A program made the position numbers and the translations under genes. 64,000 nt of DNA from Liolophura sinensis (Eukaryota > Mollusca > Polyplacophora > Chitonida > Chitonidae): the NCBI RefSeq assembly GCF_032854445.1, contig NC_088306.1, positions 10,628,193-10,692,192 of the forward strand, given 5' to 3'. A model generated the notes under the pieces. That model was not told the origin of the DNA. It saw only the letters and a list, made by a program, of their open reading frames with translations, and ran no database searches. Positions 22,206 to 33,620 of this stretch are shown piece after piece. The first letter of the stretch is position 1. Every line of letters begins with the position of its first letter.

Positions 22206-22716
22206 GGTACATGTATCAATGTTATATTCATACCATAATGTTTAATCGAATGATAAAAAATCGTTGATACTTTCGGCCACAGATACCCCAGTGCTGTCAT
22301 GATAAACTGTTAACGAGCAATTCATATGTACATATAAAATAGTCCCTCCCGGGGGGGGGGACATGAGGTCAGGGGATACCCAATTATTGTTTATGATTAC
22401 GTGATTGATGGGTTATTAAGTATAATTAGGTTACCGGTAGATAATTGTATGATTGTTGAAATTGTTTGGTGAGAATGACAAAAGTTTAAATAATTCTAAT
22501 ACAGACATACCAAAAGCATTGTCTGAAACCCTGAAGCTTTTAATTCTTTTTAGAAAGTTTAACTTGTTAGGTAACATTGGAAAAAGAATTACAATTGCAA
22601 AGACATGCTTTTACAGATGTTCAGAAAACAAAAGAGAGGGAGAGAGAGTCGAAAAATAAGAAAACTGACAGCCATGGCTTTAGTAACCAGCCTGTACGTT
22701 AATCAGTACATCGTAT
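22206..22716. other. Unique AT-rich spacer
   Basis: A G-run lies at about 22350-22359 and a purine-rich stretch at 22632-22650. No gene was recognised. Confidence 0.45.
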
Positions 22717-22729
22717 AAATAGTCTTTCA

Positions 22730-22859
22730 ACCTGCGGATGGTCATTGACTTCCCCCGGGTTCTGCCCGGTTTCCTTCCACCATAATACTGGCCGCCCTCG
22801 TATAAGTGAAACATTCTTGAGTACGGCGTAAAACACGAATCAAATAAATAAAATAAATC
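22730..22859 (+). mobile_element. SINE-A copy, 5'-truncated, degraded TSD
   Basis: It starts at ACCTGCGGATGGTC and ends with ACATTCTTGAGTACGGCG, a CACGAATCA motif and an A-rich tail. The likely TSD is AAATAGTCTTTCA at 22717-22729 and AAATTGCCTTTCA at 22860-22872, 11 of 13 matching. Confidence 0.88.
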
Positions 22860-22872
22860 AAATTGCCTTTCA

Positions 22873-24848
22873 GTTCCTCTATATACACTGTTGTTTACAG
22901 GTTGCAACTGTACATATTCAGTACTATTGTTAAGTGAAGACTCACAGTAATTGTCTCTGTAATATAATTACCTGTGTAACATAATTACCTGTGTTGAGTG
23001 AGGGAAGGGATATATTTATAAGTAACTAATTTAAGTATACCTGTATTTTGCTATTGCATTGCAGCATTATCACTGTGGCTGCAGTATAGTGGAAAGTATA
23101 CCTGTGGCGATTTGGTGTTACGTTTGGGGAAGCTTTGATATGGCTCTCGTTAAGTATATGTCAGAATTCTTGAAAGGCTTATGTTTTCTGTTCAAAAACA
23201 ACGCCTCTCGGCTTAGCGAGAAAGCTTTTGTTCAGCAGCTTTCCCCGTTGCGCAACCACCCCCATCGGAGCCCCTCGGGCGATTCCGTCTGTTTTCGGAC
23301 GTCTGTGAACACTGATTAATTTCGAGGTTGAGAGCGCCACCCATGTCTCCCACCCCTAGGGCATCTTTCAACATAATGACTTCTCCATCGATTACCTGGT
23401 CGGTTTGGAAAAAAAAAATGAAAGAGAAAGGGAGAGAAAAAAGTTCACAATAAAGCAAGTCTCAGCGGTCATGTTAGCTCTTTATTATCATTCAAAGGAA
23501 ACAAATATTGACATGTTTGATTTTTACCTGATATCTACCCTTTTTTATATTCTGTAACAACAACAACACGTCTTCACAGGGGCGCTTCAATGGGGCATTG
23601 TCGTAAACAGAGCCTTTATGACCATTACCTTCACAGCTTTTTTGTTGTCGAATAACTCCATTGAGTTTATTCACAAGAACATTAGTGCAGCCTACATCCC
23701 TGTGAATCAAGCACACGTTCCGTGCTCTGGCTGAATTGTTTCATTTGCAAAACCTTACTAAATTATCAGATTAAAATATGAACGGTAAGCCGACATTCCC
23801 ATAGTGACTAATCTGCATTGCGTGTCAATCACTAACCACAGTTCTCTTCACACCAGTACTTACTAAATCGTTGCAATTTGTTTTCAAGAAATTATTCTGG
23901 ATTTTTGTTTTCCGGTTTGGTGATCGAAACTAGTTTTCCCCAAAACATTCAAATTTGATCAAATTGAGATTCGTGGCGTGATTGTTTGCTCCACCCTAAA
24001 CAAATCAGTTAAATTAAGAAACAGATGAACAGAAAATCCTTTCACCGAATTCAAACCTACACCTCCCATGTTCAGTGTTGTCGGTGAAGTTTAAAACAAT
24101 TTGTCAGCTGATGTTCGAAACAATGGAATTTTCACGACAAACAAATTACATACCAAAACTTTGATGTAATAGTAATTGCATAAACTGTGAATTAAAATGG
24201 CTAATTTGATAAAGAAGATGTGTGCGTGGTGTTAGGCTACAGACGGGGACCTTTCCCTTGTTAATTGTTACGAGTGTCAACATGTGCACGTGTACGTTGC
24301 GAGGGGACAAAGGATGTCCAAACTCGGCTAATACTCGATGTTATGTCTTTTTTTCTGTCACGTAGACAAAATCGTAGTTTTCCACCAAGAAAGGTGTCAA
24401 TATGAGTGTCATGCTGTACAATAAGAAAGAATCCGTCCCGCTTTGTATATACACACCGTTGCTAAGGTTACCCCATGTAGAAAATATGTTAGTTAATTGG
24501 TTAACCTGGCATGTCGGCCGGTTGTTGATCAGACGGTTGGTCGTTCAGGTCGGTCGGTCTGTGCGTCGGCTGGTCAATATGTTCACCTGTTATCTTTTAA
24601 CTCTAGCAACACTCTAGCCAAAGTGAAGGACTTGCTCATTTGTTCAATATGAACAAATTTCATTATGCCTTTGCATGTATTATTTGCATCTATGTGTAAA
24701 TATTACAAAAGCTGTTCGGATTCTATACATATACGCATACACGTGACGAAAAACAAATTGCATCTCTGCGTCTATATAGGTGGGCACGTTACGAGCAAAA
24801 TGTGCATTATTCTCATTTAAACGTGTACAGTTAAATATTTATCTCTGC
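22873..24848. other. Spacer with a small duplication and a GC-richer patch
   Basis: An 18-bp segment containing ATAATTACCTGTGT is tandemly duplicated at about 22962-22997. 23200-23410 is GC-richer (GCCTCTCGGCTTAGCGAG, AACACTGATTAATTTCG, GAGAGCGCCACCCATG) and could be regulatory. 24490-24590 is rich in GGTTGGTCG-like words. A minus-strand B-box-like word lies near 24065. No coding gene was recognised. Confidence 0.35.
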
Positions 24849-24861
24849 AATTGCATTATTC

Positions 24862-25128
24862 GGGGCCTCCGTTGCGCAGTTGGTTAGCGCGCTCGCGCAG
24901 CCTAATGACCCACGAGTCTCTCACCAATGCGGTCGCTTTGAGCTCAAGTCCAGTTCACGCTGGCTTCCTCTCCGGCCATACGTTGGAAGGTTTACCAGCA
25001 ACGTGCGGATGGTCGTGGGTTTCCCCAGGCTGTGCCCGGTTTCCACCTACCATAATGCTGGCCGCCGTCGTATAAATGAAATATTCTTGAGCACGGCGTA
25101 AAACACCAATCAAATAAGTAAATAAATG
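24862..25128 (+). mobile_element. SINE-A, full length, perfect 13-bp TSD
   Basis: It begins GGGGCCTCCGTTGCGCAGTT and has both box regions (GTTGGTTAGCGCGC; GAGCTCAAGTCC), the complete body (GGTTTCCCCAGGCTGTGCCC) and a CACCAATCA-(AAAT)n end. The TSD AATTGCATTATTC is at 24849-24861 and 25129-25141. About 267 bp. Open frames of 62-74 codons inside it on both strands are by-products. Confidence 0.97.
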
Positions 25129-25141
25129 AATTGCATTATTC

Positions 25142-27144
25142 AATGCAGTATCTTCGTGAAAGGGTTTGAACTACAGCATTGCACATAACCTGAATTAACG
25201 TCTGAGTGGAGAGATGCTCTATATGAAGTGATACCCCTAATATAACAATGTAGACTATATATTTGCAGCTTCATGATTCAACCCAGCGTTTATATGTTTT
25301 TATTAAATATTTTTACGTAGTGTGTTTTTTTTTCTTCAGAGGAATAGAGAGAGATATTTATAGTGTGAACACCGGCTAAGATAGCTCGCTTGTGTTATCA
25401 AAACACCACAACCTGCTATGCGGTCTTTGAGATTTATCAGGGCTGACATCCCGAAAGTGTCTATACTGACGGAAAACTGATTAGGCGATGTATCTTGTAC
25501 TCTAATGAATTATCGGCTAAAAGCAAGCGGACGAACTCAGTTGACACAAAGACATCTGTTGTATTGTACGTCAACTGTTAAAATTAATTTTGATAGATTG
25601 ATATCGACGCGTGTGGTTTTAAGATGGAAATCGTCGCTGATATGACGAGTTTTCGCGCGCGAAAGGAGATGTCATAAAAGAAAAATGTCAGCGATAACCG
25701 CTGAGTTAGACGGTAACATCCCCTAGGCACTTCCGGTTGTCAAATTCCTGTAGATAGCGAAATAAGTTTAACAGCAGCTTGCCACATGACGTAAAGTGTT
25801 TTGCAATTTAGATTCTTCTAGTCGATATGTAATAAACCTTTTTTCTTGTAAAGTTAGGTCATGTGATGCTTAGTATAATTACAGTGCTGACTAGAGCTAT
25901 TCATGATCGTTATTCTAAGAAACTTTTTCAAGTTTCGAGTTGTTTATGGGTGTATTTTGTAAACATTTGACTGAAGTATCACACTGTGATACAATTTCTT
26001 GTTGTTGTGAGCTTCGACAGTTATTCAGCAATTCTGCAGACTCGTTACACTTGTCCTAAACGGCACAGCGAACAATGACAGTCAAAACTTTGGTTTTATG
26101 ACTCGAGATTTAGAATTAACGGTCTCTCTGCTCTAAGAAAATTAAAACCGGGTCAGAGCTTTGGACAGAAGTACCATTTCTCAGCGGTGTGACTTTAATG
26201 GCCAGTTGTTGTTATTTTTCAATTTAATGGTTCGAGCTGGGTCCGTAAACCGTGCCGTGTTTAATAACCAGCAAGCAAATGAGCATTGGAATGGCGCTGT
26301 TTTGTGGACAGGTGAGGAATTCCTTCGGCCTTTCTTTTATCTACCGCTGTCGTTATTTCTTTTCTAAATGGAGTGCCATCTCTTACAAATTACTGTGATA
26401 AAATCAGTCAAGCGTGAGTCGCGTCAATCATTTTCCATCCCTCGTCCCGATCCGGTAAATAGATCGTCCTCCACCCGACACTGAATTATAGGAACTTAAT
26501 GTCTAAATGATGTTATTTTAAGAGATAGAAAGTCTGCCTTTTAGGAGCCTAATTTGCATACGCCTACAAGTCGTGTCATGCACTTCCGGTTGCGTGGACA
26601 TTCTGAAAGGCAGAATATGTCACGCGTTGAAAATCGCCTGTGAAACCAGTGTTTTTGTCGTGGTTATGTAGATGTCTTATTTCTACTCAAAGAAATACCA
26701 AGCGAATCATACCAACCGCCTACGGATGTTTTATACTGTTGAGAAAAAACCCCAACTTTTTATGTACATGAATACCTTGCAATTAAAGACAATAAAGATT
26801 AACAGTAGTATTTATAGGTGTCTTCACAAACAGTACAGCTTAAAATGATTTAATTTGTAGGTTTTAAATATTTTTAAAATTCTAAATCTCAGCTTTTGCA
26901 TATTCTGGGGCTTATTTTGGTCATGCATCAAAAGACCCCAGTATTTAACTTATTATATTGGAAGAGTAATATGTATCATTTATTAATGATAAACGTTCAC
27001 GGCCATGATATAATGTCGAGGAAATAATTACTTTCTACTTGTGCTCATCTGTAAGCTTTTCCCTTCAGTGCTCTTTACAGATGACGACACATTCAAAGTT
27101 AAGCTGGAAATACAACGTTCATAATATTCAGGTATTGGATCCTG
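25142..27144. other. Spacer with ETS-type motifs
   Basis: Two identical 13-mers, GCACTTCCGGTTG, end at 25739 and 26592; each contains an ETS-family ACTTCCGG core. CpG-richer sequence lies at about 25600-25740. Open frames are short (longest 68 codons at 26161-26367) and unrecognised. Confidence 0.4.
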
Positions 27145-27162
27145 CCCCCCCCCCCCCCCCCC
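27145..27162. repeat. Poly-C run (about 18 C)
   Basis: An uninterrupted C run after TCCTG. Length is uncertain in any assembly. It precedes a G-quadruplex candidate by about 160 bp. Confidence 0.95.
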
Positions 27163-27320
27163 GAGTAAAGTGATCAGCAAATTGACTGGCTTGAGAAGAA
27201 GTTACCTGTTATGAAAAATAGCAGGTATCTTCTATAGCTGGTTATGTCATGGCCACGGCGGAAAAGGGTTATAGTGGCTACACTGGGGACGGGTGAATGA
27301 GAGAATAGCTATGTGAGGTA

Positions 27321-27347
27321 GGGGTGGGGATGGGAAAAGGGTGGGGG
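27321..27347 (+). other. G-quadruplex candidate
   Basis: There are five runs of three or more G within 27 bases (GGGGTGGGGATGGGAAAAGGG then TGGGGG, split here for readability), with loops of one to four bases. This satisfies the usual G3+N1-7 pattern with a spare run. A regulatory role is not shown. Confidence 0.8.
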
Positions 27348-29289
27348 CTAATTGTAATTGTTTTTCAGATAAGACTCCGGCGGGAAGTGGAACTTCCCTT
27401 GTGTCAACGCCCAAGTCCCGGCAAATCGCCGTGGATACAGCTTTACATTTTCTACCTTATTGATCAGGTATGACGATAATATCGCAGGTATCGATTTCTG
27501 GAGAGGGTCGCTTTTAGAGGTGAATGCGCACCGAGTTGGAAGTAGAGACCACTAGGAACAATAGTGTTCAGGTATTAAAAGACCGTTGAAGTGCCGAAGG
27601 AAGTCTCGTCCCTTTCCCACCACTACCTCCACTTGAACATTGGTCTGGAATAATATTTGCTCATGCATTCACTTCTACCTGCAGCTTATGGCTTTACTTG
27701 TCTGCAGTTACCGAAGCTGCATCCGCAACCAGCGGTTTCCTCTTTAACTTTTCTGGAGAGAGACGGAGGCTAACACAATAGTATTGTGCTGCATTTTTTT
27801 CATGAAACAGTTATTCTTCAACATAGTTTCCATGTGTTTTTAACTAAAACATCTTGGATAAAAATAGTTTGACCCAGCCCTAATATTGTTCCCGGTGGTT
27901 GAGTTAATAAATATCTTTTATATTTCACATCATACATGTCGTGTATAGAATTGCAGGCTTTTATTATTTTCAACTGCAAAAACTCTGACTATAGCAGATT
28001 TTTTTTCTTTTTCTCGACAGTAATACTGCATCTGCAAATTTGATTCAAGTTTCACTTTCATTTCATCCAGAAATAATTGCATATCTTTTAGATTTAGTTC
28101 TTCGATACCTTTTTTTTTGTCTTTTTTGGGGTTTTGCACACACGTTTCGTCTATATAAGCTGGGATAATTACGGGTAATTACCCCAGCCATACTGCTATC
28201 AATGCTCCATAATCGCTAATATGACTTGGCTGGCGACGTCCTACTTCCCCAGTATCGGCACCTTGATGTGGCAGGCAACCCTCTCCCCCTCCCCCTTACC
28301 GTACCTTCGACGGGATTCTCTCCAAAGCACGTCTTTGTTTTACCTTTGCGTTCGGTAGAAATCCATCGATGACAAGCCGATCTCACGGTCAGTAAGCAGA
28401 TTCAAAAGTTAGCCCATTCTTGCACAGTTCATTGATAATTCCTCCCCCAGCAGCGATGGACACTTGATTACCTCTTCGTCTCGGACACAATCAATTCGTC
28501 TTGCACTTGAAATCGCTTCCACTTGCCATCATTGTGCTTTGAAATGTAACATGTCCCCTTGACTTTGTTCTAACCGCCATACAGTAAAGCTACTACATGA
28601 AGGCAGCTCTCCGAGACAACGAGGTGCTCACCAAAATTGAGACGAAGCTAGGCAAAGAAAGGTTTAATTTTACAACGAGAAACTCCTTCGTTTATTGACT
28701 TACCTGGAATTGCTTTGTTTCACAAGAAGTTGTTACCAAAACTTAATCGTTGGAAGCAGCAAAATTGTGTTCTTTCTAATGAGTCCTATGAATTGCATCC
28801 ATTCTCACGTAAACAAAAGTTACACTGTCTTTCCATAGTAAACTCAGACTAGAACAACATAGAAACATCTAACAATTAGGCGACATGACTTATTAAGACT
28901 TAAGAAAACGGTGAACATGCACAAAATAATTGATGAGCAACATACATAATTTGACATCATCTATGTGTGTTTCACAAAAGAAGCTATGAGGTACTTCAAA
29001 TGTCAAACTTTGTTGTTTTCTCACACCTGGAAGTGATCGAAATTCTTACCAAACTGTAAATCTGCAAATGCCTGCAAGGTGTGATTTGATTATGTAACCT
29101 CTTGAAAGATTTAAGGAATTCATACACCAGTCGTGCATCAGTCATTGCGGTAAGTTTTCAGGTGTGCCAAAGTACCTGTCACAAATCTCGCTGGAGGGTC
29201 TCGCGTGGGTAGACCAGACAAATCAGAATGACTGGATTGTCTCCAAAATACTTATCCCATACTTCAACCATCGAAAAATCCAGACCCCT
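27348..29289. other. Unique spacer
   Basis: Composition is mixed. A C-rich stretch lies at about 28280-28300, and a donor-like GCG followed by GTAAGT near 29150. No gene, SINE or tandem repeat was recognised. Confidence 0.45.
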
Positions 29290-29580
29290 CCGTGTCAAGC
29301 TATTTTGAATGTCTCCCTCCCCAGTGGCGAAATGCTCTCAGAAATACCCGATTACGTCACGACAGTCGTGATGACGTAATCTAACCCTGGGTGCGCTGTT
29401 TCTGTACTATTGTCACCGTTCTGAGAAATGGCCCTCGAACTGTTATTAAGTGGCCGGGATCCGCCTTTGTGCGATCACCTTTGATTAGTGTCATTGGTGT
29501 CGAATAAGGACCATTGTTCCGCCAACCCCAGAAGGGATTTTCGCGCACCTTTCTAGTCCACTGTCCATGGGTACATTGCG
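29290..29580. promoter_or_regulatory. Candidate cis-regulatory island with CRE palindrome
   Basis: A GC-richer block contains the near-perfect inverted repeat at 29350-29381, a TCF/LEF-like CCTTTGATTA at about 29479, and a SOX-like CCATTGTTC at about 29511. An open frame (29164-29379) covers only its left edge. It reads as an enhancer-like segment, with no alignment available to confirm. Confidence 0.35.
29350..29381. promoter_or_regulatory. Inverted pair of CRE/ATF-like sites
   Basis: GATTACGTCACGAC is followed two bases later by its inverted copy, interrupted by one 3-bp insertion (TCGTGATGACGTAATC). Each arm holds a variant cAMP-response/ATF octamer, TTACGTCA or TGACGTAA. Such sites are bound by bZIP dimers. 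The paired arrangement in a short palindrome is visible in the sequence; binding is inferred. Confidence 0.5.
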
Positions 29581-29966
29581 ATACATCACGGTATCACCTC
29601 GTATCAACTCTCGAATCAATTATGTGTAGTCTGAAGAAGATGCAGGTGCATCGTTTTGAAGAAACCTGCGCACTGTGATGAATATAATTTGCATAATATG
29701 TTATCGTCTGAGCAGAATAGTTGACACCGTGTTTTGCAATCGCTGTGCTCTGAGGTGAAGGACATGTGGTTGGATAAAGTATTTTGTAATCGCGTGTGTG
29801 CAGGTCGAAAATTGTTAACTTCTTGCAAACCTTGTTACGTAAACCTCGCTATGAAGGTGTATTTCATTTATCGGTATTCTTTACACGTTGTGCTTTAACA
29901 TGAATACTTTATGACATTCAGAAACCGCCCAATAGTAATCCCAATAACTTTGCACATAACTCTGCA

Positions 29967-30180
29967 GACGTTGCATTGAATCCAACGTCGTTGCATTGAA
30001 TCCAACGTCATTGCATTGAATCCAACGTCGGCGCATTGGATCCAACGTCGGCGCATTGGGTCCAACGTCGGCGCATTGGGTCCAACGTCGGCGCATTGGG
30101 TCCAACGTCGGCGCATTGGATCCAACGTCGGCGCATTGGATCTTACGTCGGTGCATTGGATCCTACGTCAGTGCATTACT
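29967..30180. repeat. 20-bp CpG-containing minisatellite
   Basis: About ten tandem copies of a 20-bp unit, GCATTGGATCCAACGTCGGC with variants (GAATCC, GGGTCC, GTTG for GGCG). The middle copies are nearly identical and the edges more diverged, as expected from slippage or unequal exchange. Because 20 is not a multiple of three, the frame cycles every 60 bp, which gives four overlapping arginine- or threonine-rich open frames of 76-91 codons that I regard as artefacts. Confidence 0.96.
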
Positions 30181-30340
30181 GACGCTGAAGGTTCTGTACA
30201 TAAGTGTCCACTTGTCCATATTAAACACATCATCTGTGCATTTATTTATAACTGACCCAAAAGGTGTGCTCACGTTTCCTTCTTATGGTTTACGGAAAAA
30301 TGTATATAACATTTATTAACAATATTGTGGTAGTATTTTC
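30181..30340. other. Short spacer
   Basis: Nothing recognised. Confidence 0.4.
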
Positions 30341-30354
30341 ATTCTTGTAAGTTT

Positions 30355-30623
30355 GGGGCCTCCATGGCTCAGATGGTTAGCGCGCTAGTGCAGCATAATG
30401 ACCCAGGAGTCTGTCACCAATGCGGTTACTGTGAGTTCAAGTCCAGTTCATGCTGTCTTCCTCTCCGTACGTGGGAAGGTGCGGATTATTGTGGGTTTCC
30501 TTCGGTCTCCGCCTGGTTCCCTTGGGTCTCCGCCCGGTTTCCCCCCACCATAGTGCTGGCCTTTGTCGTATAAGTGAAATATTCTTGAGTATGGTGTAAA
30601 ATACCAATCAAATAAATAACTAA
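30355..30623 (+). mobile_element. SINE-A, full length, perfect 12-bp TSD, internal duplication
   Basis: It begins GGGGCCTCCATGGCTCAGAT with A box and B box (GAGTTCAAGTCC) present. The central part carries a tandem duplication of about 18 bp (the GGTCTCCGCC words at 30504 and 30525) and lacks the GCCAGCAACCT block. It ends TTCTTGAGTATGGTG and (AAAT)n. The TSD ATTCTTGTAAGT is at 30341-30352 and 30624-30635. Confidence 0.96.
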
Positions 30624-30635
30624 ATTCTTGTAAGT

Positions 30636-31289
30636 CTATAACTTAATGGAAATAACAAAAAATATAAATGCTATGTATAGCCGATGTTGGTAAAACGAGC
30701 CATATCATACACTAGTATCAAGCAATATCGAGAATAATCGAATTATTACGAACTTGATATATGCACTAAAATTCGTATTTTTCGAATCGACGAATAAATA
30801 TTTAGGAGCGCAGTATTTGCTTAAAGTGCTCAAGTGATTGAAATAAATTTATATTATATTTCTGCTTCAGTGGCCATTCCATGTATCTCACCGAAGGGCG
30901 TTTGAAATGGCTTAAGATAATTGACCATATATGGTGTTGTGGCAGTAAGCAGCACCCCCCCTCCATCTCGCGCGCAAAAGAGAAAGACGTCAACTCTTAA
31001 GACTGGCGCTGGCAGATTTGTTAACCAGGGATCTTCGGACTAATCGATTGACTTCATGCACATGCTTGCTCTATGAATTGTAAATGCGATCGTTGGCACA
31101 GGCCTGGTGTAGATTAGCTGCGGTTAGGGATGGCGTGAATGGCTGTTTGGCACACAATTATGAATTTATGAACTGTGATACTTGTCTCTTGCTTACTTCC
31201 TACTCTGCATTTCACAAATTGTTACATTTTACAACATTAATTTACTGTGCTTATTTTCATTGATTTGATACCAACTGAGTAATATTGGC
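30636..31289. other. Unique AT-rich spacer
   Basis: No structure was recognised. Confidence 0.45.
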
Positions 31290-31595
31290 TTATCTTTTAA
31301 TCGTATGGTGCGAGGTATGGGTTCAAACCAGGAGTTGGGCTAGAAATTTGTAGATACCCCCGTTTGTTAGGCATTGGTGACAATACGCAGAGGTGCAATC
31401 TAAAACTCGTTAAAGATCACTTACATTTGATCAGTATGGTTTACTTATCACAAATTATTATTTCAAAAACTTCACCAATAACTTGTTATAGATCGATGGT
31501 TTTGAGACTTCAGTTTCCCACATCCTCTCGGTATAGTGTAAATGGGTCAAATATATCAGTACACAAATAATTAATTAATTAAATAAATAATGATT
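31290..31595 (+). repeat. Possible old SINE (tRNA-like head, AAT-rich tail)
   Basis: An A-box-like TCGTATGGTGCG and B-box-like ATGGGTTCAAACCAGG lie near 31303-31332. About 260 bp downstream is a tail of AATTAATTAATTAAATAAAT at about 31568. The middle does not match SINE-A or SINE-B. The head-tail arrangement suggests a third, diverged SINE, but no TSD was found. Confidence 0.35.
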
Positions 31596-31694
31596 TTATT
31601 GATGTTTAAAGCCGTCGTCACTATTGTTTCATTTTAAAATGCATGCAGGATAGTTTTATGAGCGGAATAAAACCAACGCCAACTGTAATGACAT

Positions 31695-31795
31695 AAAACC
31701 ATAGCCAAACTAGCCAGAGGTGGATTCGAACGCGCGACCTGTATCTTCTCACGCATGTTATGCTGCTATATCTGCGTAGGGATATTCTTTCTTCG
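31695..31795 (-). repeat. tRNA-like relic
   Basis: On the minus strand, an A-box-like ATATAGCAGCATAACATGCG is followed by a good B box, CGCGTTCGAATCC, at tRNA-like spacing. The acceptor stem does not pair convincingly. Probably a tRNA pseudogene or SINE head. Confidence 0.45.
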
Positions 31796-32439
31796 TTAGA
31801 CACGTTGTGTATAAACTTGAGACATTTGACGTATCATAGACCCTTACTGAGGTGTCTTGTGTCTACTGTTCATATATACATGAACACTAACTCTTACTTA
31901 TTAACTATGCTACTGAGCTATTGATTTCTCACGAGAAAGAGAAGTTTTACAAAACACTCTTCTTCTTTTACAACTCTGGCAATTGCATGGTTGTTTAAAG
32001 CATACGGAACACGTTATGATATTACGGATTAATAATTTCATTTCTCCTATACTATTAACATATGTAAGAGGTTAATTGAAAACCCCACCTTCATCACTGC
32101 GGTTCAGACATAATCTAGGGGAACCGGTCCGACATTCGTGTACCACTCATTGACCATGAAAAGGCGTTCCATTTCGATCATTGCAATATCCATTTTCCAT
32201 ATCTAAAATACCAGTTCCCGAAACAAAGTAATAAATAGTTGTATAAATTGTAAATAAAGCTGGTAACATGTAATGGAGAAGCAGTCAACTGTGACGTAAG
32301 AGTGACCTATCCAAACCTAATTTCAAACCAACACTAACTTTTGACGTTCTGAAAATATCACTGAGTGAAACTGTTATGAAATTTTCTTTGGTTGACTTTT
32401 TTTTGATGTTCTGTCCCGATGACGTCTCCTTGTAGAACG
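31796..32439. other. Unique AT-rich spacer
   Basis: No structure was recognised. Confidence 0.45.
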
Positions 32440-32570
32440 CCAATCCAGACTAAACAGACAGATCTAAGATGCTGCCTCACTGGAGCGCCATGCCGAAGAC
32501 ATCAGGCTTCATGTCCCATCCCGCATGTCACATTACGCTGATTTTGGTGTTACCAGTGTGTTGTTTCACT
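32440..32570 (-). mobile_element. SINE-B-like fragment
   Basis: The words GAGCGCCATGCCGAAGACAT, CATGTCCCATCCCGCATGTC and ACATTACGCTGATTTTGGTG parallel the centre of the minus-strand SINE-B-like element at 12035-12305 in the same order. Head and tail are not recognisable. An old fragment. Confidence 0.5.
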
Positions 32571-33099
32571 CTTTTAGAGGAAGAAAGGAAAGCAGTGCTA
32601 ATAATAACGTCTTAGGGTGGAGCAAAACTAAATAATTCTACTAAACTAGACACCCCCACCCCCCACAAATTCTGTACAAGGCCCCCTGATTACCACAATA
32701 GGAGTCTGGTCACAGTCATAGATTAACATCACTTTTTGAAAAACATATACACACAAGTCTGGATTCCCAGATGCGGTCAGGTGCGTCAATTCCGGGTGGG
32801 GTTTAATTTGAAAATCTGCTCTGCATCTCCGGAAATAGCCAACAGGATAGGCAAATATTCCCCATATCGGTGTAAATTAAGCTGTCTGTTTATAGTCTTC
32901 ATTTGGGAGAACAATGGGTGTTAAAAATAGCAGGTTATCGAGAACTTAGAAGAAGTACCGGGAAATGACATCTGGATAACTTATACATTGAGTGCAGAGT
33001 GTAGATTATCCCGTCTACCATCAGCATATGGCAGGTGATGAGGCTAAAAAAAAAAAAATAAAACGAAAAATATTACTGCCAGAGTTTGAGAAATCTGAG
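32571..33099. other. Unique spacer
   Basis: C-rich runs lie at 32650-32665 and an A-run at about 33045-33058. 32770-32900 is somewhat more complex. Nothing else was recognised. Confidence 0.4.
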
Positions 33100-33620
33100 A
33101 ATAGGTAGACTTATCATGTCAGCCCGGGATGAGTAGGTAATTAGAGAGAGGGGTTAATTAAGGTGCTGTCTGTGTTCATGGCCGTGAAATAAGCACCCAG
33201 TCCTGAATCCGCAGATGGGCTACCAATGGTGTACCCCGAGGGGTAACACATCACCATTCACGGACTCATTTTTCTCTACCACAACAGCTTACTTAGGGCA
33301 TCTCGGAGAGCCAATTAGTAAAGTTTCGTGCGTTACTTTTGTTGCTAATCTTTACTCCAACATACCTGTAATTAACGTCATGTAGTTTGCATACAGGTGG
33401 AAGGCAGGAGGCATCCCATCATCTCATGTTAGCGCCCATTTCGGGTTGAAATTGGTGACACACTATCTGTAAATCCCGAACAACTGATTGCAGTTAAGAT
33501 CTCTAAAGCGATTACTTCATACCCGGGGGCAGTTCTCCTTAGACATATGGTATCCTCCTTGCCCCACCTTCATCCACAACCTCACCCCAGGGCTCTTTAG
33601 CGGACAGCATATGGCACACA
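33100..33620. promoter_or_regulatory. Candidate cis-regulatory island with homeodomain sites
   Basis: A dense cluster of TAATTA-type sites: AGGTAATTAGAG at 33135-33146, GGTTAATTAAGG at about 33151, GCCAATTAGT at about 33310, and TGTAATTAACG at about 33367. Further GATTA-type words occur near 33486 and 33511. The sequence is otherwise complex with no long open frame. Clusters of this kind typify homeobox-regulated enhancers. The first site is shared with the block at 62540-62830. Confidence 0.4.

Noticed and set aside
29881-30319. Four overlapping open frames over the 20-bp minisatellite
   Set aside because: The same repeat is read in different frames and strands; none continues meaningfully outside the array.
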